Assembly: GCF_000720115.1 (NCBI RefSeq)
Contig: NZ_JOIR01000048.1
Location: 23,162-87,161 of the forward strand
Length of the DNA: 64,000 bases
DNA from: Streptomyces sp. NRRL F-2580
GTDB taxonomy: Bacteria > Actinomycetota > Actinomycetes > Streptomycetales > Streptomycetaceae
Direction: 5' to 3'
A program made the position numbers and the translations under genes. Each line of letters opens with the position of its first letter. Positions within the stretch are counted from its first letter, which is position 1. Shown here one piece after another: positions 53,279-61,960 of this stretch. Under the pieces are notes generated by a model. The model worked only from the letters and a program-made list of their open reading frames with translations, was not told the DNA's origin and made no database searches.

Positions 53279-53740
53279 GTGTACGACAGGGGGAGCGGAT
53301 CGTCGAGTCCCGCCGAGCAGACCGTGCACCTCCTGGCGGCGGCCGGCCGGGCCGTGGACGTGCTGCTGGCCGAACGTTCGGACGCGCGCGGGATGAGCCC
53401 TCGCCACGTGACGGTCCTCAGGACCCTCGCCGACTTGGGGCCGCACGCCCGCCGCGATCTGGCCGAACGGATGGACGCGCCGCCGGCCGACGTCACGCGG
53501 GTGATCGACGACCTCCTCGCGCAGGGCCTCGTACAGGACATGGTCGTCACCATCGGCGGCCGGCACGAGGTGGTGACGCTCACCCCGGCCGGTACGGCGG
53601 CGCTGGGGGCGGTGCAGGACGACACGCTGTCGGTGCAGAACGTACTGCTGGCCTCCCTCACCAAGGGTGAGCGCACCCAGCTGCACTACCTGCTCCGACG
53701 GGTGTGCGCCACGGCCGCCCGCGCCGGCGCCGCGCGCTGA
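53279..53740 (+). CDS. MarR-family transcriptional regulator
   Basis: The winged-helix core reads ARGMSPRHVTVLRTLADLGP, HARRDLAERMDAPPADVTRV, IDDLLAQGLVQDMVVTIGGR and HEVVTLTPAGTAAL, the MarR layout. GTG 53279 gives 153 residues; GTG 53246 or 53228 would add 11-17 residues with no clear advantage. No neighbouring gene is an obvious target; the VanZ gene follows 75 bases later in the same direction. Confidence 0.8.
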   Translation: MYDRGSGSSSPAEQTVHLLAAAGRAVDVLLAERSDARGMSPRHVTVLRTLADLGPHARRDLAERMDAPPADVTRVIDDLLAQGLVQDMVVTIGGRHEVVTLTPAGTAALGAVQDDTLSVQNVLLASLTKGERTQLHYLLRRVCATAARAGAAR

Positions 53741-53815
53741 GAACCGTCCCGCATATCGTGAACGTATCGAAAACCGCATACGCCCCTGCAACGGCCCTCC
53801 GACTCCAATGAGGGC

Positions 53816-54520
53816 ATGAACCACACCGCATCCCGGTCGGCACCGTCCCGCCGCGCGCGCCGGACCGTGCTCATCGGCCTGGCGGTCCTCGCCTTGGCGA
53901 GCGCCCTGTTCGTCATACGGCGACCGCTCATGATGTCCGCTCCGACGTGCATGGCAGGGCGGTGGCACGGCTGCTTCGACACGTTCAACGGTGTGGTGCT
54001 GATGACGCTGGTCGCGCTGCCGGCGGCCGCGCTGGTGGCGTGGGCGCCGGCACACCGTCGGCGTGCCGCCGGCGTCGGGTCGGCGTGGCGGATGTCGCTG
54101 GCCGAGGTGGGCATGGTCCACGGGACGGTGCCGTTCGTCTGGATGACCATGATGCCGGGCGGTGGCGCCGGCGTCGCCCCGGCCCGGGTGAGCCTGGTAC
54201 CGCTGCGGGACCTGGTCACGATGGGGCCGCTCGGGATCGGCGGCAACCTGCTGGTCTTCGCGGCGCTGGGGTTCTTCGCCCCGATGCGGTTCGCCGCACT
54301 GGCGTCCGTCCCGCGGATCCTGGCGCTCGGGGCGGGCTGCTCGGTCCTGGTCGAGACCGCGCAGTACGTCCTGCGGCTGGACCGGGTGTCCTCCGTGGAC
54401 GACGTACTGGTCAACGCCGTCGGCGCCGTGCTGGCCGGGCTGGCGTCGCGCCGCTGGTGGCGCACCCCGGCTCAGGTGCCGTCGGACCGGCCTCGCCCCG
54501 TGCCGGAACCGGTTGCCTAG
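53816..54520 (+). CDS. VanZ-family membrane protein
   Basis: The 234-residue protein has about five membrane helices. VanZ features are SLVPLRDLVTMGPLGIGGNL, LLVFAALGFFAPMRF, LVETAQYVLRLDRVSSVDDV and LVNAVGAVLAGLASRRW. VanZ proteins confer low-level teicoplanin or lipoglycopeptide resistance in some hosts; most homologues are uncharacterised. It lies 9 bases before a two-component operon, suggesting co-transcription and a cell-envelope stress role. Confidence 0.85.
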   Translation: MNHTASRSAPSRRARRTVLIGLAVLALASALFVIRRPLMMSAPTCMAGRWHGCFDTFNGVVLMTLVALPAAALVAWAPAHRRRAAGVGSAWRMSLAEVGMVHGTVPFVWMTMMPGGGAGVAPARVSLVPLRDLVTMGPLGIGGNLLVFAALGFFAPMRFAALASVPRILALGAGCSVLVETAQYVLRLDRVSSVDDVLVNAVGAVLAGLASRRWWRTPAQVPSDRPRPVPEPVA

Positions 54521-54529
54521 GCTTCGGAC

Positions 54530-55225
54530 ATGCGCGTCCTGATCGTGGAGGACGAGCCCTACCTGGCGGAAGCCGTCCGGGACGGTCTGCGGCTGGAGGC
54601 GATCGCCGCCGACATCGCCGGCGACGGCGACACGGCCCTGGAACTGCTCAGCGTCAACTCCTACGACCTAGCGGTCCTCGACCGCGACATCCCCGGACCC
54701 TCCGGCGACGAGGTCGCCCGGCGCATCGTCGCCTCCGGCAGCGGCATCCCGATCCTGATGCTCACCGCCGCCGACCGGATCGACGACAAGGCCTCCGGCT
54801 TCGCACTCGGCGCCGACGACTACCTCACCAAACCGTTCGAGCTGCGGGAGCTCGTCCTGCGGCTGAGGGCGCTCGACCGCAGACGCGGGTACGCCCGGCC
54901 CCCGGTCCGCGAGATCGCGGGACTGCGGCTCGACCCCTTCCGCCGCGAGGTCTTCCGCGACGGGCGCTACGTCGCGCTCACCCGCAAACAGTTCGCCGTG
55001 CTGGAAGTCCTCGTCGCCGCCGAGGGCGGGGTCGTCAGCGCCGAAGAGCTGCTGGAACGGGCCTGGGACGAGAACGTCGACCCCCTCACCAACGCCGTGC
55101 GCATCACCGTCTCCGCACTGCGCAAACGGCTCGGCGAACCGTGGATCATCGCCACCGTGCCCGGCGTCGGCTATCGCATCGCCACCCGGCCGGAGGCCGG
55201 AGACGAGGGAGCGGACCGTGGATAG
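54530..55225 (+). CDS. OmpR-type response regulator
   Basis: The 231-residue protein has a receiver (LIVEDEPYLAEAVRDGL; DLAVLDRDIPG with phospho-Asp51; DDYLTKPFEL with Lys ~102) and a winged-helix DNA-binding domain (VALTRKQFAVLEVLVAAEGG; NAVRITVSALRKRLGE; TVPGVGYRIA). It resembles the VanR/CutR group. It overlaps the downstream kinase gene by 8 bases. Confidence 0.92.
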   Translation: MRVLIVEDEPYLAEAVRDGLRLEAIAADIAGDGDTALELLSVNSYDLAVLDRDIPGPSGDEVARRIVASGSGIPILMLTAADRIDDKASGFALGADDYLTKPFELRELVLRLRALDRRRGYARPPVREIAGLRLDPFRREVFRDGRYVALTRKQFAVLEVLVAAEGGVVSAEELLERAWDENVDPLTNAVRITVSALRKRLGEPWIIATVPGVGYRIATRPEAGDEGADRG

Positions 55226-56321
55226 GGCGCGCGGGCTGAGCGTCCGCTCCAAGCTCACCCTCAGCTACGCCGGATTCCTCATGCTCGCCGGTGTCCTGCT
55301 GCTCGCCGCGGTGTGGGTGTTCCTCCTGCGCTACGTCCCCGACCGCGCACTCATCGTCCCCGGCTCCACCGGCAACCCCACCCACGGCGTCTTTCCCGTC
55401 CGGTCCAACCTCCTGCGCGTGTTCGCTCCGAGGGCAGCCGCGGTACTGGCGTTCCTGCTGGTGCTCGGGCTCGTGGGAGGGTGGCTCCTCGCCGGCCGGA
55501 TGCTCGCACCTCTGACGCAGATCACGGATGCGGCACGGAAGGCCGGGAGCGGGTCGCTGTCCCACCGGATCCGCATGAGGGGCCGCCGGGACGAGTTCCG
55601 TGAACTCTCCGACGCGTTCGACCTGATGCTCGAACAACTCGAGTCCCGCGTCGCCGAGCAGCGGCGGTTCGCCGCGAACGCCTCCCACGAACTGCGCACC
55701 CCCCTCGCCATCTCGCGCACGCTCCTCGACGTCGCCCGCAAGGACCCCACGCGGGACCGGGACGAACTCATCGAACGCCTGCACGCCGTCAACACGCGGG
55801 CGGTCGACCTCACCGAGGCCCTCCTGCTGCTCAGCCGCGGCGACCGCGGGAACTTCCGCCGCGAGAGCGTCGACCTCTCCCTCATCGCCGAAGAAGCCGC
55901 CGAAACGCTGCTGCCCCTCGCCGAACAGCGCCGGATCACGCTCGACGTCACCGGCGGGGCGGCCCGGACCAGCGGCTCCGCGGAGCTCCTGCTGCGGATG
56001 GCGACGAACCTCGTCCAGAACGCCGTCGTCCACAACCTCCCCGCCGACGGCACCGTGACGGTCCACACCGAGGCGTACGGCGACACGAGCGTGCTGCGGG
56101 TCGAGAACACGGGCCGCGTGCTCCCGCCGGAACTGGTACCGACCCTCGTCGAACCCTTCCAGCGCGGAACGGAACGCGTACGTACCGACGAGCACGCCGG
56201 TGTCGGCCTCGGCCTGGCCATCGTGCACAGCATCGTCCGCGCCCACGACGGCACCCTCGACCTGGACGCCCGCCCCGTCGGCGGCCTCCTCGTGACGGTC
56301 CGGCTGCCCGGCACGCCGTAG
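55218..56321 (+). CDS. Sensor histidine kinase (VanS/CutS-like)
   Basis: GTG 55218. The 367-residue protein has two membrane helices (~14-36 and ~71-92), a HAMP domain (LAPLTQITDAARKAGSGSLS) and HisKA with RRFAANASHELRTPLAISRT. The ATPase domain has MATNLVQNAVVHNLP, a weak G1 region (VLRVENTGRVLPPE) and GVGLGLAIVHSIVRAHDG. The extracellular loop is short, so it probably senses within or near the membrane. It works with the overlapping response regulator, and VanZ is a plausible output. Confidence 0.92.
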   Translation: MDRARGLSVRSKLTLSYAGFLMLAGVLLLAAVWVFLLRYVPDRALIVPGSTGNPTHGVFPVRSNLLRVFAPRAAAVLAFLLVLGLVGGWLLAGRMLAPLTQITDAARKAGSGSLSHRIRMRGRRDEFRELSDAFDLMLEQLESRVAEQRRFAANASHELRTPLAISRTLLDVARKDPTRDRDELIERLHAVNTRAVDLTEALLLLSRGDRGNFRRESVDLSLIAEEAAETLLPLAEQRRITLDVTGGAARTSGSAELLLRMATNLVQNAVVHNLPADGTVTVHTEAYGDTSVLRVENTGRVLPPELVPTLVEPFQRGTERVRTDEHAGVGLGLAIVHSIVRAHDGTLDLDARPVGGLLVTVRLPGTP

Positions 56322-56324
56322 GCA

Positions 56325-56740
56325 TCGTCGCGACCCGCGTGGCGCCGAAGTCCCGCAGCCGTTCCCTGCCCCGGTTGACATCCCGGTCGTGGGACCGGCC
56401 GGTGGAGTCGAGTGTCGCCTCGAACGTGGGGGGCGGTTCGTTGTCCGGGTCCGGAGGCCGGAGGTAGAACGCCGCCACGGCCGCCACCGCCGCGAGGGGC
56501 GCGGCCAATGCCGGCCACGGGCCCGGGCGGTTGCCGTCGCCCGCGAAGGCCGCGACGAACAGCAACAGGGCCGCGGGAACGAAGAGGAACATGCCGATGA
56601 CGGCGCCGATCAGGGACCAGGCGAGCAGGCCCGCCCCGGCGGCGAGGCACGCCCGGGAGAACCCCCTTCGGCCAGTCGCGCATCAGGAGCGGGCAGGCGG
56701 CCGCGCCCGCGCCGAGGACGAAGTACCCGCCCAGGGGAAG
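56325..56740 (-). pseudogene. Small membrane protein relic with frameshift
   Basis: The minus strand between 56740 and about 56665 reads GGYFVLGAGAAACPLLMRDW. After a frame change it continues LAAGAGLLAWSLIGAVIGMF, LFVPAALLLFVAAFAGDGNR and AVAAVAAFYLRPPDPDNEPP. This gives three to four hydrophobic segments of an integral membrane protein, with a hydrophilic tail ending at the kinase 3' end without its own stop. No family is recognisable. Confidence 0.45.
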
Positions 56741-57886
56741 TCAGGGGCGCCGCATGGTGTTGAGGCGGGCGGCTTGGCGGGTGAGGTGGTCGCGCTCGGC
56801 CGTGTTGGGGGCCTTGCGGGCCGCCTCGACGTACAGCCGTGCCGCCGTTTCCAGGTCGCCGTCGCGCTCGTGGAGGTACGCCGCCACCGCCGCGTGCCGG
56901 GGCAACGCGGCGTCCAGCGCCGCGAGCGCCGCCAGACCGGCGCGCGGTCCGTCGGCCTCGCCCACGGCCACCGCCCGGTTCAGCCGGACGACCGGGCTGT
57001 CGGTCAGGCGCGCGAGCTCGTCGTACCACTCGACGATCTGCACCCAGTCGGTCTCCTCGGCGCTGCGCGCGTCGCCGTGGAGGGCCGCGATGGCGGCCTG
57101 GGCCTGGAACTCGCCCAGCCGGTCGCGGGCGAGGGCCGCCTGCAGGATCGCGACCCCCTCGGCGATCGAGGCGGTGTCCCACCGGCCCCGGTCCTGCTCG
57201 GCGAGCGGCACCAGGCTGCCGTCGGGCGTGGTCCGGGCGGCCCGCCGGGCGTGGTGAAGCAGCATCAGGGCGAGCAGCCCGGCCACCTCGGGGTGGTCGA
57301 TCGAGGCGGCGAGCTGCCGGGTGAGCCGGATGGCCTCGGCGGCGAGGTCGACATCGCCCGAGTAGCCCTCGTTGAAGACCAGGTAGAGGACGCGCAGCAC
57401 GGTGCCGACGTCGCCGGGCTGGTCGAACCGCACGCCCGAGACGGTGCGCTTGGCCCGGCTGATGCGCTGCGCCATGGTCGCCTCGGGCACCAGGTAGGCC
57501 CGGGCGATCTGGCGGGTGGTCAGCCCGCCGACGGCGCGCAGGGTGAGCGCGACGGCGGCGGACGGGGACAGGGACGGGTGGGCGCACAGGAAGTAGAGCT
57601 GGAGCGTGTCGTCCGCGGCGGGCGCGGGGCCGGGCGCCGGTTCCTCCTCGACGAGGTCCTCGCGGCGGCGGCGGGCGGTGTCCGCCCGGGTCGCGTCGAG
57701 GAACCGCCGCCACGCGACGGTGATCAGCCAGCCCTTCGGGTCCCGCGGCTGGTCGTCCGGCCAGACGCGGACCGCCTCGACCAGCGCGTCCTGTACGGCG
57801 TCCTCGGCCGCCGCGAAGTCGGCTCCGCGGCGGACGAGGACGGCGAGCACGCTCGGGGTGAGGCTCCTGAGCAGGACCTCGTCCAT
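56741..57886 (-). CDS. ECF sigma factor, ECF42 group, with TPR-like C-terminal domain
   Basis: The 381-residue protein has sigma2 (FAAAEDAVQDALVEAVRVWP, GWLITVAWRRFLDATRAD) and sigma4 (AVALTLRAVGGLTTRQIARA, VPEATMAQRISRAKRTV). A ~200-residue helical extension (DUF6596/TPR-like) follows with VLRVLYLVFNEGYSGD, DGSLVPLAEQDRGRWD and NRAVAVGEADGPRAGLAAL. This architecture and a DGPF/YCII partner gene define ECF42; such sigma factors act without an anti-sigma factor. ATG 57886 overlaps the YCII stop as TGATG. The operon has an ECF42-like promoter. Confidence 0.9.
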   Translation of the reverse strand: MDEVLLRSLTPSVLAVLVRRGADFAAAEDAVQDALVEAVRVWPDDQPRDPKGWLITVAWRRFLDATRADTARRRREDLVEEEPAPGPAPAADDTLQLYFLCAHPSLSPSAAVALTLRAVGGLTTRQIARAYLVPEATMAQRISRAKRTVSGVRFDQPGDVGTVLRVLYLVFNEGYSGDVDLAAEAIRLTRQLAASIDHPEVAGLLALMLLHHARRAARTTPDGSLVPLAEQDRGRWDTASIAEGVAILQAALARDRLGEFQAQAAIAALHGDARSAEETDWVQIVEWYDELARLTDSPVVRLNRAVAVGEADGPRAGLAALAALDAALPRHAAVAAYLHERDGDLETAARLYVEAARKAPNTAERDHLTRQAARLNTMRRP

Positions 57887-58302
57887 CAGTGGCAGGACTC
57901 CGCGATGGTGGGGGGCGCGGCCAGGAACGGGCGCAGCTCCAGCCACTCGTGGATCGGCTCCCCGCCCGCCCCGGGGGCGGCCGACAGCTCCCCGGCCAGC
58001 TCGACGGCGCGCTCGTAGCTGTCGACGTCGATCACCATCCAGCCGGCGATGAGGTCCTTGGTCTCGGCGAACGGGCCGTCGGTGACCGGCGGCCGCCCCT
58101 CGCCGTCGTACCGGACCCACGTCCCCTCGGGGGCGAGCGCCTGACCGTCGACGAACTCGCCGGTCCCCTCGAGCCGGGTCGCGAAGTCGCGCATGTACTG
58201 CACGTGCGCCGTGATCTCCTCCGGCGTCCACTTGTCCATGGGGACGTCATTGGCGGCAGCCGGCGCGCCGCGGTAGTGCTTGAGCAGCAGGTACTTGGCC
58301 AT
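57886..58302 (-). CDS. DGPF/YCII-domain protein, partner of ECF42
   Basis: The 138-residue ferredoxin-like-fold protein has KYLLLKHYRGAPA, KWTPEEITAHVQYMRDFATR, VTDGPFAETKDLIAGWMVID and EPIHEWLELRPFL. The TDGPFAETK motif gives the DGPF family its name. These proteins are conserved neighbours and targets of ECF42 sigma factors, with unknown biochemical function. It is first in the two-gene operon and coupled to the sigma gene. Confidence 0.93.
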   Translation of the reverse strand: MAKYLLLKHYRGAPAAANDVPMDKWTPEEITAHVQYMRDFATRLEGTGEFVDGQALAPEGTWVRYDGEGRPPVTDGPFAETKDLIAGWMVIDVDSYERAVELAGELSAAPGAGGEPIHEWLELRPFLAAPPTIAESCH

Positions 58303-58353
58303 GGTGACCCTCCTCGGTGCGGTGCGACCCATTGTGGTCGCCTTCACCCCTGG

Positions 58354-58380
58354 GACGGAGCCGGTCCCGGGTTCTCGACA
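58354..58380 (-). promoter_or_regulatory. Predicted ECF42-dependent promoter
   Basis: On the minus strand TGTCGA (58380-58375) is followed after exactly 17 bp by CGTC (58357-58354). These match the -35 TGTCGA and -10 CG(A/T)C boxes reported for ECF42 promoters in Streptomyces venezuelae. The predicted start lies about 45 bases before the YCII ATG, so the sigma factor would activate its own operon. Confidence 0.75.
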
Positions 58381-58435
58381 TCCTCGCCCGAAGTTGTTTC
58401 CGGCTTTCCACGCCGTGCGCGTCTAGCATGCGGGA

Positions 58436-59221
58436 ATGGAGATCAGTGTGGGCCGGGTGCCGGTCCACTACGCGGAGCACGGGACCGGTCGGCCCGTGTT
58501 GGTGCTCCATGGCGCCGGAGTCGACCACCGTGAGACCGAGGCCTGCTTCGAGCCGGCTTTCGCGGGCGCCGCGGGGCTGCGGCGGATCTATCCCGACCTC
58601 CCCGGAATGGGCCGCACGGCCGCCCCCGAAACGCTGCGCAGCGCCGACGACGTGCTCGACACGCTGCTCGGCTTCACCGACGAGGTCACGGGCGGGGCCG
58701 CGTACCTCCTCGTCGGCCACTCGGCGGGTGCGTACTTCGCGCAGGCGATGGCGGCGAGGCGCCCGGGGCAGGTCGCCGGCTTGGCGCTCGTCTGCCCCTT
58801 GGTGCCGGAACTGCGCGACGTGCCGCAGCACCGCGCCGTCGTCGGATCGGGGGAGCTCGGTGACGAGGTCTTCCGGAGCTACTTCGTGATCCAGACCCCG
58901 GAGATGCTCGAACGGTACGAGCGGTACGTGGCCCCGGCCGCCGCGCTCGTCGACGAGGCGGCGATGGAGCGCATCGGCGAACGGTGGGCCCTCACCCCCG
59001 ATCGCACGCCCGGTCACCGGGCGGCCTACGCGGGTCCGACCGTGGTGGTGGCGGGGCGGCTGGACTCCACGGTCGGGTACGCCGCTGCCGTCGGCCTCCT
59101 CGACCACCACCCGCACGCCTCGCTCGCCGTGGTCGACGAAGCGGGACACGCCCTGCCCCACGAGCAGCCGGACCTGCTGCGCGCCCTCCTCGCCGAGTGG
59201 CTCGCGCGCGCCGAGCGCTGA
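58436..59221 (+). CDS. Alpha/beta-hydrolase fold protein
   Basis: The 261-residue protein has RPVLVLHGAGVDHR (oxyanion-loop strand), RRIYPDLPGMGRTAAPE and YLLVGHSAGAYFAQAMAARR, where the Ser of GHSAG is the nucleophile. VVVAGRLDSTVGYAAAVGLL carries the acid (Asp) and VVDEAGHALPHEQPDLLRAL carries the catalytic His. The substrate is unknown. It is divergent from the ECF42 operon and starts 56 bases from the predicted ECF42 promoter. Confidence 0.87.
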   Translation: MEISVGRVPVHYAEHGTGRPVLVLHGAGVDHRETEACFEPAFAGAAGLRRIYPDLPGMGRTAAPETLRSADDVLDTLLGFTDEVTGGAAYLLVGHSAGAYFAQAMAARRPGQVAGLALVCPLVPELRDVPQHRAVVGSGELGDEVFRSYFVIQTPEMLERYERYVAPAAALVDEAAMERIGERWALTPDRTPGHRAAYAGPTVVVAGRLDSTVGYAAAVGLLDHHPHASLAVVDEAGHALPHEQPDLLRALLAEWLARAER

Positions 59222-59322
59222 CGCGGTCGGCGCGCGCGCCCGGCCGGGCGGACCGACGTCCGTTTGACAGGGTCCGAAGCGGTGGCAGGGTGGTACATGG
59301 GGTCCTTCCCGGGAGGTTCCGC

Positions 59323-59793
59323 ATGGCATTCGGTTGGGCATGGGATTCTCTGGCGCGGCAGCTTCCGCTCAGGGTGACGGCCGGCACCTTCTTCCTGAGC
59401 TCCGGCCTCTCGAAGCTCGGTGCGGACGAGGCCACCGCCGAGGGACTGCACCAGTTCGCGGCCACCACCTACCCGTTCCTGGGTGAGCAGGACGCGCAGA
59501 AGTTCGTCCGGCTGCTCTCCGCCGGGGAGCTCGCCATCGCCACGGCGCTGCTCGTGCCGATCGTCCCCGCCGCTGTCGCCGGGGCCGCTGTGACCGCCTT
59601 CTCCGTCGGCACCCTGGGGCTGTACTTGCGGACGCCGGGGATGCGGGAGGAAGGCAGCCTGCGTCCCACCGAGCAGGGAATCGCCCTGGCCAAGGACGTA
59701 TGGCTGCTGGGCATCGGCGTGTCCCTCCTGGTGGACGGCGTCAACGGACGCGGCTGTCACCGCCGTCAGCGCCGTCACCGCTGCCACCGGTGA
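59323..59793 (+). CDS. DoxX-like membrane protein
   Basis: ATG 59323 follows GGGAGG. The 156-residue protein has RVTAGTFFLSSGLSKLGADE, FVRLLSAGELAIATALLVPI, VPAAVAGAAVTAFSVGTLGL and DVWLLGIGVSLLVDGVNG. This gives four membrane helices in the DoxX/DUF6640-like arrangement. The C-terminal tail (RRQRRHRCHR) is Arg/His-rich. The role is unknown; some DoxX proteins act in quinol or thiosulfate oxidation or redox homeostasis. Confidence 0.7.
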   Translation: MAFGWAWDSLARQLPLRVTAGTFFLSSGLSKLGADEATAEGLHQFAATTYPFLGEQDAQKFVRLLSAGELAIATALLVPIVPAAVAGAAVTAFSVGTLGLYLRTPGMREEGSLRPTEQGIALAKDVWLLGIGVSLLVDGVNGRGCHRRQRRHRCHR

Positions 59794-59904
59794 CCCAGGT
59801 GACGCACCACGGGCACGAGCACGTCGGTCAGGTGCGCGCACGCCCGTGACAGAGCGGTTCTTCGAGCCCGGGCCACACCGCCGCGGAGTTCCGCGCCAAT
59901 CAGA

Positions 59905-60226
59905 CTCGATCCGCGCCAACATCGCGTACGGGATCCCCGACGCGACCGGCACCCAGGTCCGCGAGGCGGCCCGGCTCGCCCGGGCGGACGAGTTCATCGA
60001 CCGGCTCCCCGACGGGGCACCCGGCCGTCACCTCGGCCATCATCGGACCGCGCACCTTCCGGCAGTTGGAGGCCGGCCGGGCGCCGACCGGGTGCGGTTG
60101 AGCACGGACGTGCTCGACCGCACCGACAAGTTCGTGCCGCCGGGCACCAGCCTGTCCACCCGGGATGCCGGAGACGTGCCGCCCGCGCTGTCGGACCCGC
60201 TGCTCCGGCGCCGGCCCCGCGCCTGA
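59905..60226 (+). pseudogene. Chimeric relic: ABC exporter ATPase piece joined to an aldo/keto reductase tail
   Basis: The first part reads DSIRANIAYGIPDATGTQVR and AARLARADEFIDRLPDG, matching the segment after the Q-loop in ABC exporters. Directly after, in another frame, comes HPAVTSAIIGPRTFRQLEAG, and in the first frame again STDVLDRTDKFVPPGTSLST, PPALSDPLLRRR. These are the C-terminal end of an aldo/keto reductase (NADP-binding SAIIGPRT and LDRIDEIVPPG). Two unrelated broken genes have been joined at about 60012. Confidence 0.6.
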
Positions 60227-60507
60227 CCACAGGGGCCGCCGTCCCCGCCGTCCCCGTCGTCCCCGCCCGGCGGGGGCGGCGGCCGGGCGCGTGTGGATCC
60301 TCTACGCGCGTCACAAGGGCCCGCCCCATGTCGGAACCCACAAGCGGGAGATATTGCGGTTGGATCATCGACCACACATGCCCCGCGAGTGGAATCAATC
60401 ACTCCAACATCGGGAGATGATTCCGGCCACCGGGCCGCCGGGCACCCGCCCCCGGCCGGTGTGCGCTACGCGCAGCGACATCCGAGCGACATCAGGGGAA
60501 TACACCC

Positions 60508-61794
60508 GTGCGACGAAAGACCTTCGGCGAGGCCGCCACCGCGGTTGTGCTCGGCCTGCTGATACCACTGTCCGGATGCGGCAGTTCGGGAGACGGGGCG
60601 GGGGACGGCGGTACGCTCCGCCTGGTGGCCGCCGAGTACGGCGATACCCCGGCCACCAGTTCCAAGGCCTACTGGGACAAGGTGACCGGCGATTTCACCG
60701 CCGCCAACCCCGGTGTGAAGGTCGAGGTCCGGCTGTTGCCGTGGGCTGACATCGACCGCGAGGTCTCCCGGATGGTCAAGGAGGGCAAGGCGCCCGACAT
60801 GGCGCTCATGGGCTCCTACTCGGACTTCGCGGCCCAGGGCAAGCTCTACTCCGCGGAAGAGCTTCTCTCGGTCGGCGCCGAGGCGAACTTCCTGCAGCCG
60901 CTCGCCGAGGCGGGGACCGTCAACAGCCACCTCTACGGACTGCCCTTCGTGGCGAGCACCCGTCTCCTGTTCTACAACGAGGCGCTCTTCGACAAGGCCG
61001 GCATCAAAAAGGCCCCCAAGACCTGGTCCGAACTCAAGGCCGCCGCCAAGGCGCTCAAGGACAAGGGCGTGAAGTTCCCGTACGCCATGCCCCTGGGCCC
61101 GGAGGAGGCGCATGCCGAGGCGTTGATCTGGGAGCTCAGCAACGGCGGTGGCTACGCCGACGCCAGCGGCAACTACAGCCTCGACTCCGAGAAGAACATC
61201 CGGACCTGGCAGTGGGTCAAGGACAACATGGTCACCCCCGGACTGGTCGGGCCCACCCCGCCGTCCCGGCTGAACCGCGCCGACGCCTTCGCCGCGTTCC
61301 TGCGGGGCGAGGTCGGCATGCTCAACGGCTACCCGTCGCTCGCCCACGACGCGGCCGCGAAGGGCATCACGGTCGGCGCCGTCGCCATGCCGGTCTCCGA
61401 CTCGCTCGGTACCGCGGAGAGCCCACCGACCGTGGGCGTGGCCGACTGGATGGTGGCCTTCAAACAGAACGGCAAGGGCGCCGAGATCGGCAGGTTCCTG
61501 GAATTCGTCTACCGGGACGAGAACCTGGCGGACTTCGTAGGCCGCTACCACCTGCTGCCCGCCACCGCCTCCGCCGCGCGCACCCCGGCCGGCGGCGGCC
61601 TCAGCCAGACCGACGAGGACTTCCTGAGCGCGCTGCGCACCGCCCGGCTCTACCCGGTGAACGACCCGTCGTGGGTGACGGTCAGCGACACGATCAAGCG
61701 CAACATCGGACGCGCCGTGGAACCGGGCGGCGACCCGAAGGCCGTCCTGGAGGAGATCGCGAACAAGGCGGTGGAGGTCGGCGACAAGAGCTGA
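60508..61794 (+). CDS. Sugar ABC transporter substrate-binding lipoprotein
   Basis: GTG 60508. The signal peptide has the lipobox PLSGCGSS (Cys24), so the protein is anchored outside. The 428-residue body has WDKVTGDFTAANPGVKVEVR, PDMALMGSYSDFAAQGKLYS, LPFVASTRLLFYNEALFDKA, APKTWSELKAAAKALKDKG and FLRGEVGMLNGYPSLAH, typical of family 1 sugar-binding proteins. Permease and ATPase genes, normally next door, are absent; an insertion sequence begins 24 bases after the stop and may have separated them. Confidence 0.88.
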   Translation: MRRKTFGEAATAVVLGLLIPLSGCGSSGDGAGDGGTLRLVAAEYGDTPATSSKAYWDKVTGDFTAANPGVKVEVRLLPWADIDREVSRMVKEGKAPDMALMGSYSDFAAQGKLYSAEELLSVGAEANFLQPLAEAGTVNSHLYGLPFVASTRLLFYNEALFDKAGIKKAPKTWSELKAAAKALKDKGVKFPYAMPLGPEEAHAEALIWELSNGGGYADASGNYSLDSEKNIRTWQWVKDNMVTPGLVGPTPPSRLNRADAFAAFLRGEVGMLNGYPSLAHDAAAKGITVGAVAMPVSDSLGTAESPPTVGVADWMVAFKQNGKGAEIGRFLEFVYRDENLADFVGRYHLLPATASAARTPAGGGLSQTDEDFLSALRTARLYPVNDPSWVTVSDTIKRNIGRAVEPGGDPKAVLEEIANKAVEVGDKS

Positions 61795-61860
61795 AGGCCC
61801 GCCGGCAGGCGCCCCTAGTAGTGCTTGGTCAGGTGCGGCCTGCGTCTGCGTGTCGGATGC

Positions 61861-61882
61861 GTCGAGCGCGTTTGCGCTCGAC
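61861..61882. repeat. Subterminal hairpin in the IS701-type element
   Basis: GTCGAGCGC (61861-61869) pairs perfectly with GCGCTCGAC (61874-61882) around GTTT, 42 bases inside the left end. It could block outside transcription from entering the element. Confidence 0.6.
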
Positions 61883-61960
61883 GAACTGTTCGCTTGCGGC
61901 GTCCCCGAACGTCCGGCCTGGCTGTTCCTCTTACGATGGTCGAATCGACAGAGGAGCAGT

